From Janthinobacterium lividum (lineage in GTDB: Bacteria > Pseudomonadota > Gammaproteobacteria > Steroidobacterales > Steroidobacteraceae): 9,982 nt of DNA. The translations under genes and the position numbers were made by a program. The notes under the pieces were generated by a model. That model did no database searches, was not told the origin of the DNA, and was given only the letters and a program-made list of their open reading frames with translations. Every line of letters starts with the position of its first letter. Position 1 is the stretch's first letter. The stretch is taken from assembly GCA_943327025.2 (NCBI GenBank), contig CALPVO020000063.1:1-9982 (forward strand), in the 5' to 3' direction. Below are positions 6,490 through 9,982 of the stretch, one piece after another.

Positions 6490-6519
6490 GGGGCTGCTAT
6501 GCTTTAAAGCTATAGCCCC
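6490..6519 (+). promoter_or_regulatory. Extended -10 promoter within an imperfect palindrome upstream of alaA
   Basis: TGCTATGCT (6495-6503) fits an extended -10 (TGnTATAAT) and has no good -35, as such promoters allow. It lies within a nested inverted repeat: outer arms GGGGCT (6490-6495) and AGCCCC (6514-6519), and inner palindrome GCTTTAAAGC (6501-6510). Transcription would start near 6510, about 34 bases before the alaA ATG. The repeat could be an operator or, as RNA, a hairpin between the ABC operon and alaA. No T tract follows, so it is not a standard terminator. Confidence 0.4.
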
Positions 6520-6543
6520 CGCGCGTCGCCAGCCGAGAATTCG

Positions 6544-7824
6544 ATGTCCCTCTCCGTCATCCGTGCCAGCCAAAGCCTGAACAACGTCCGCTACGAGATT
6601 CGCGGCAAACTTGCGCGCCGCGCCCATGAGATGGAGCGAATGGGCTACGAGATCATTTCGCTGAACATCGGTAACCCCGGCGCCTTCGGTTTCCGTACCC
6701 CGGAAACCATGCGCTTGGCAATGATTGAGAATCTGGCGTCTGCGGAGGGCTACTGCCACCAGAAGGGAATTTTCCCGGCTAGAGAGGCGGTGGTGATGCA
6801 GCAGCAAAACCGCGGAGTGCGCGAGGTCACGGCCGAGGATGTCTTCATCGGCAATGGCGTTAGCGAACTGATCGACCTGTGCCTGCGCGGCCTGCTCAAT
6901 GATGGTGATGAAGTTCTGGTGCCGAGCCCCGACTACCCACTGTGGTCCGCCGCCGTCACGCTTAATGGCGGTCGCGCCGTCTACTACGCCTGCCGGCCAG
7001 AAAATGGCTTCGTGCCAGACCCTGCGGAGATGGCCGCGCTGGTCACTCCGCGCACCCGTGCCATTGTCCTCATCAACCCGAATAACCCGACGGGTGCGGT
7101 GTATCCGCGCGAGACGCTGGTGGCCATAGCGCGCCTGGCCGAAAAACACAAACTGGTGGTGTTCTCTGACGAGATTTACGACGAGATGACCTACGACGGC
7201 GCCGAATCCATACCAATGGCGACTTTAGTGCACGACACGCTGTGCTGCACGCTCTCGGGACTGTCCAAAATCTGGCGAGCCTGCGGCTATCGCGTTGGCT
7301 GGGCGGTCTTCAGTGGACGCCGCGAAGGCGCTGGCGACTACCTGCAGGCCATCGAGTTGCTGTCCTCCCTTCGCCTCTGCGCCAACGTGCCGGGACAGTG
7401 GGCGGTGCAAACCGCCATCGGTGGCTACCAGAGCATCAAGGACTTGGTGCGTCCGGGTGGAAGGTTGCACGCCTCGCGCGCCGCCATTATTGCTGGCGTT
7501 GCGCGCAGCAAATACCTGCAACTCACGCCGGCACCGCAGGGTGCCATGTATTCGTTCATCGGGGTGCGCCCAGACGTGGTGCCCAACTTCGATGACCAGT
7601 CGTTTGCCATGGACCTCTTGGAGAACCGCCATGTGCTGGTCGCGCCGGGCAGCTCCTTCAATGTCCCGTACCGCAACCACTTTCGCATTACGCATCTGCC
7701 CTTGCCCGATATGCTGGACGAAGTATTCCGGCGACTCGAAGAGCAATTGGACGCCCACGTGCAGGCCAGTCAGGGCGCGGTGGGGGGGCACGCGGCGCCC
7801 GCGACACTCAAGGCGGTGCGCTGA
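6544..7824 (+). CDS. alaA: PLP-dependent alanine aminotransferase, AlaA (YfbQ) type
   Basis: This is a fold-type I, class I/II aminotransferase expected to interconvert pyruvate plus glutamate with alanine plus 2-oxoglutarate in the cytoplasm. It aligns by eye with E. coli AlaA along most of its length: NVRYEIRG (14-21), LNIGNPGAFGF (40-50), EGYCHQKG (68-75), FIGNGVSELI (101-110), VPSPDYPLW (126-134), INPNNPTGAVY (177-187), SDEIYDEM (208-215), SGLSKIWRACGYRVGW (238-253), LRLCANVPGQWAVQTAIGGY and FNVPYRNHFRI. Lys242 in SGLSK is the predicted PLP lysine, and Asp209 should pair with the pyridine nitrogen. At 426 residues it is about 20 longer than the E. coli enzyme, from a low-complexity Gly/Ala-rich tail. 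The ribosome binding site is weak. Its 3' end overlaps convergent gspN by 17 bases. Alanine specificity is inferred from similarity. Confidence 0.93.
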   Translation: MSLSVIRASQSLNNVRYEIRGKLARRAHEMERMGYEIISLNIGNPGAFGFRTPETMRLAMIENLASAEGYCHQKGIFPAREAVVMQQQNRGVREVTAEDVFIGNGVSELIDLCLRGLLNDGDEVLVPSPDYPLWSAAVTLNGGRAVYYACRPENGFVPDPAEMAALVTPRTRAIVLINPNNPTGAVYPRETLVAIARLAEKHKLVVFSDEIYDEMTYDGAESIPMATLVHDTLCCTLSGLSKIWRACGYRVGWAVFSGRREGAGDYLQAIELLSSLRLCANVPGQWAVQTAIGGYQSIKDLVRPGGRLHASRAAIIAGVARSKYLQLTPAPQGAMYSFIGVRPDVVPNFDDQSFAMDLLENRHVLVAPGSSFNVPYRNHFRITHLPLPDMLDEVFRRLEEQLDAHVQASQGAVGGHAAPATLKAVR

Positions 7825-8602
7825 CGCCAAGGTCCACTTGAATGCGATAGCGGCCTGTGGCGTCGGGCAGTCCGAACGTCGTTAGCGCCTGATGTACCAC
7901 CGCTGCCGCAGCAGCATCGGCGCGGGCTTCGCCGTCCAAACGGAAACCACCACCAGGTTGCCTGAGCAGGGCGGCGCGAAGGTCCACTGGGCCGCCAAGC
8001 GTGGCGATTCGCCCCTGGTCGCTACCGGAGGGCCACTCCAAACGGAAATCCCCCAGCGACTGTGGTACCGCCGGGCTGGATAGACGCAGGACGTCCACCC
8101 TGCCGCTAAAGCGCTCCGGTTTGCCTGCTACTAGCGTCAAGGATTCGAGACTGGCCACCACTTGCCCATTCCACGGCTGCGGCGATGTCGGCTGCAGTAG
8201 CGCCAGGGGCAGTTCCCCGTTCAGCGCTGTGAGTTCTCCAGTCCCGTCGAACTGGAGACCGAACCGCCCAGCGAATTTCGCGCCATCGCCAAGGACGACC
8301 GCGCTGCCTTGGAGTTGCCCGGCCAGCACGCGCCAAGGCGACAGTTGCCAATTCAAGGAACGGATAGGCATGCCGCCTACCATCAGGCCACGCAGTTCGC
8401 CCGCCCAAACAGTGCCCGTAGCGGCTAGACCGCCCGGCGCAATAGCCCAAGGCGCTGGCAAGGGGCTTGGCAGAAAGCGCAGCAGCAAGGCCGCTGGCAA
8501 TTGCAGCCATAGCGCCAGCAAGAAACCGACAACGGCCAAACCGATCAGTCCGAGACGCGTGCCTCGCGAGAACCCCGGAACTGCCTGAGCAGCGCGATTC
8601 AC
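7808..8602 (-). CDS. gspN: Type II secretion system protein N
   Basis: GspN is a bitopic inner-membrane accessory protein of the type II secretion system, present in only some species and of poorly defined role. I place the start at GTG 8602, which overlaps the gspM stop by four bases (GTGA) and gives 264 residues, near the family's usual 250. After a short basic N-terminus there is one membrane anchor at about 15-35 (GLIGLAVVGFLLALWL), then a periplasmic beta-rich domain with the family-like GTVWAGELRGLMVGGMPIRS and LNWQLSPWRVLAGQL. The frame stays open further upstream, but that extension lies inside gspM in another frame and looks unlike any GspN. It is the last gene of the visible gspL-M-N block. 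Its stop lies inside the convergent alaA coding end, with no terminator between. Confidence 0.88.
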   Translation of the reverse strand: MNRAAQAVPGFSRGTRLGLIGLAVVGFLLALWLQLPAALLLRFLPSPLPAPWAIAPGGLAATGTVWAGELRGLMVGGMPIRSLNWQLSPWRVLAGQLQGSAVVLGDGAKFAGRFGLQFDGTGELTALNGELPLALLQPTSPQPWNGQVVASLESLTLVAGKPERFSGRVDVLRLSSPAVPQSLGDFRLEWPSGSDQGRIATLGGPVDLRAALLRQPGGGFRLDGEARADAAAAAVVHQALTTFGLPDATGRYRIQVDLGVSAPP

Positions 8603-9141
8603 TGCCGAGCCAGTACCAAAGTAGCCACGACAGTGCCGACAGCCGCACGGTCGATGGTGGCACTTTGTACTTGAATTCCCTGTTCTTGTTGCAAAGACGA
8701 AACCCACAGCACCAACGTGTCAAAACTGGCACCCTCGAACTTCACCCTGAGGCTGTTATCGCCCTCCGGCTGGTTTGACTTGAGCTGGCCACCGAGACCG
8801 GAGTCGTTGGCCGTCCGTTCGACGATGCTCGCCAACGGGCTACTCAAATCTGGCGATGTGCCGTTCGCCCCTTGCAGTTCGCCCAAGTGCGAAATGATGT
8901 AAGCCAGGTCATCCTGCTTGCGTACTACCGCCGCTTGGGCCTTGCTTACCGCCGCCTGGAGTTGCAGCAGACCGCCTATCAGCAACAGTGCTACCGCGGC
9001 CACTGCACCACGCGACACCAGAAACTGCTCACGGGCTTGCAAGCCGCTGTACCACTGCTTCAGTGGTTCCAAGGTACGAGCCATGACACGGGCCATGACT
9101 CGGGCAATAGAACTGACCACCGCAATCCTTCGAGCGTTCAT
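8599..9141 (-). CDS. gspM: Type II secretion system protein M
   Basis: GspM is a small bitopic protein of the inner-membrane platform that pairs with GspL. Its 180 residues show a cytoplasmic N-terminus, LKQWYSGLQAREQFLVSRG (27-45) typical of the family, one transmembrane helix (about 46-62), a periplasmic coiled segment, and a C-terminal ferredoxin-like fold with SLRVKFEGASFDTLVLWVSSL. The ATG at 9141 overlaps the gspL stop (ATGA) and has AAGGGG seven bases before it on the coding strand, which favours this start. The N-terminus is longer than usual because of a 12-base tandem duplication giving ARVMARVMAR, so Met16 or Met20 are alternative starts. Stop and start overlaps on both sides indicate coupled translation with gspL and gspN. 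Confidence 0.92.
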   Translation of the reverse strand: MNARRIAVVSSIARVMARVMARTLEPLKQWYSGLQAREQFLVSRGAVAAVALLLIGGLLQLQAAVSKAQAAVVRKQDDLAYIISHLGELQGANGTSPDLSSPLASIVERTANDSGLGGQLKSNQPEGDNSLRVKFEGASFDTLVLWVSSLQQEQGIQVQSATIDRAAVGTVVATLVLARQ

Positions 9142-9982
9142 TGGGTGGCCCCTTCACGGCTCAGGCGCATGCGCGCCGCAGCAGGGCCGCCTTCAGTGCC
9201 AGGGATGACCTGAAGTTGGGCGGTGTAACCACGCGCAGCGAGATCACTACGCACCTGCTCCAGGGCAGTCGCGTCAGCTGCCTTGACCTGCAAGTCAGCG
9301 GTTCCATCGTAGTAAGTGACGTTGTCCAGTTCCATGGTCGGCGTCGTATCGCGGGCAGCAGCGAGAGCAGCCAACGTCGCGGTGAGACCATCCGCACCGC
9401 TCCTGCCCTTGGCTTGCGCCAACTTGGCTTCGACTTGGCGTCGTGGGTCGACCAGTTTGTGCACGTCCGGCATGGCTTGATGGGCAACATCGGCGATGAG
9501 CCCATCAAGGCGCTTCGCTTCTGCGCGGGCACGTAATAGGTCGACGACTTGTCCGCCTACCGCTAGGGCAGCAAGTGTAGCGGCCAATGCCAAGGGCACG
9601 CGCCACCGCGCCAAGCGACCGGTGCTAGCACCGCGTGACGCATACGCCCCTTGCAAAAGTGTAAGGGGTGGTTCGTGCAGCGCACTCACGGCAAGCGCTG
9701 CCAACGGCCCGTCCGTGAGCAATTGCATCCGCAATGAGCCCACCTGAGCACCGACGGACTCCAGAACGACGGAATGCGCCGTGTGCTCGGGTTCAGCGGC
9801 ATACACCAGCAAGTGGGGCGGCTGGGGCGCGCCAAGCACGCCGGCCAGCTCCAACGCCGCCTCCAATGGCTCTGCGTCCAGCAGCATGGGCCACTGTCCG
9901 GGTGGCCGGATGGTCACCATTCGGCCTTCGAGCCACACCACGGTATGCCCGGGGTTCGCCGGCACCGCGAGAAAGTCAGGAA
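9138..9982 (-). CDS. gspL: Type II secretion system protein L, C-terminal part (5' end outside window)
   Basis: GspL links the cytoplasmic ATPase GspE to the inner-membrane platform and pairs with GspM. The frame is open to the window edge, so most of the actin-like cytoplasmic domain is missing; about 280 of a typical 380-400 residues are visible. The visible part holds the end of the cytoplasmic domain, the characteristic LTLLQGAYASRG just before the membrane, one transmembrane helix (VPLALAATLAALAVGGQVVDLL, about bases 9597-9532), a charged helical stretch and a periplasmic ferredoxin-like domain (DNVTYYDGTADLQVKA onward). GTG 9965 is the first conventional start codon in the window, but coding clearly continues upstream (frame reads ...PDFLAVPANPG). 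Its stop overlaps the gspM start by four bases. The remaining gsp genes should lie to the right of the window. Confidence 0.92.
   Translation of the reverse strand, partial: PDFLAVPANPGHTVVWLEGRMVTIRPPGQWPMLLDAEPLEAALELAGVLGAPQPPHLLVYAAEPEHTAHSVVLESVGAQVGSLRMQLLTDGPLAALAVSALHEPPLTLLQGAYASRGASTGRLARWRVPLALAATLAALAVGGQVVDLLRARAEAKRLDGLIADVAHQAMPDVHKLVDPRRQVEAKLAQAKGRSGADGLTATLAALAAARDTTPTMELDNVTYYDGTADLQVKAADATALEQVRSDLAARGYTAQLQVIPGTEGGPAAARMRLSREGATQ

Noticed and set aside
8603..8707. N-terminal extension of gspN with a Cys/His-rich stretch (KCHHRPCGCRHC) resembling a zinc-binding motif
   Set aside because: It lies inside gspM in another frame and precedes the GTG overlap start. GspN proteins have no such domain, so it is a chance reading of gspM codons.

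Overview
The window is a GC-rich (roughly 60-65% by eye), gene-dense bacterial chromosome segment with conventional housekeeping and accessory genes. Gene content suggests a gammaproteobacterium, perhaps near Xanthomonadales or Nevskiales: group I etfBA, an AlaA-type aminotransferase, and type II secretion genes in the order gspL-gspM-gspN. The phylum-level call is fairly safe; the order-level call is inference from remembered resemblance only. I see no rRNA, tRNA, CRISPR array, insertion sequence or phage gene.

Layout, left to right. (1) 2-694, plus: the 3' part of a dihydroorotase/hydantoinase-like amidohydrolase in which two expected metal or catalytic residues are replaced. (2) 859-1341, plus: a stand-alone Prx5-type 1-Cys peroxiredoxin, ended by a strong bidirectional terminator (1358-1385) with a second GC hairpin beside it (1390-1410). 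(3) 1436-3135, minus: etfB-etfA, a two-gene operon with a 1-base start/stop overlap and a good sigma70-like promoter whose -10 lies in a small palindrome. (4) 3309-6481, plus: a compact, translationally coupled Dpp/Opp-like importer operon (two permeases and one double-NBD ATPase) with no substrate-binding protein gene next to it. The first permease has a broken or non-canonical N-terminus, and the ATPase carries a short, very AT-rich patch. (5) 6544-7824, plus: an AlaA-like alanine aminotransferase behind an extended -10/palindrome element. (6) 9982-7808, minus: gspL (5' end outside the window), gspM and gspN, joined by 4-base overlaps, with gspN running 17 bases into the end of alaA.

Functionally, EtfAB passes electrons from acyl-CoA and related dehydrogenases to ETF-ubiquinone oxidoreductase. 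The ABC operon would import an unidentified peptide-like or metal-chelate solute. GspL/M/N belong to the inner-membrane platform and accessory part of the type II secretion machine. The peroxiredoxin and the aminotransferase are general metabolism. The units look like independent neighbours rather than one pathway.

I did not find a convincing undescribed system. The points most worth checking are the one-base frame break at the start of the first permease, the AT-rich island inside the ATPase gene, the degenerate amidohydrolase site, and the palindrome over the etfBA promoter.
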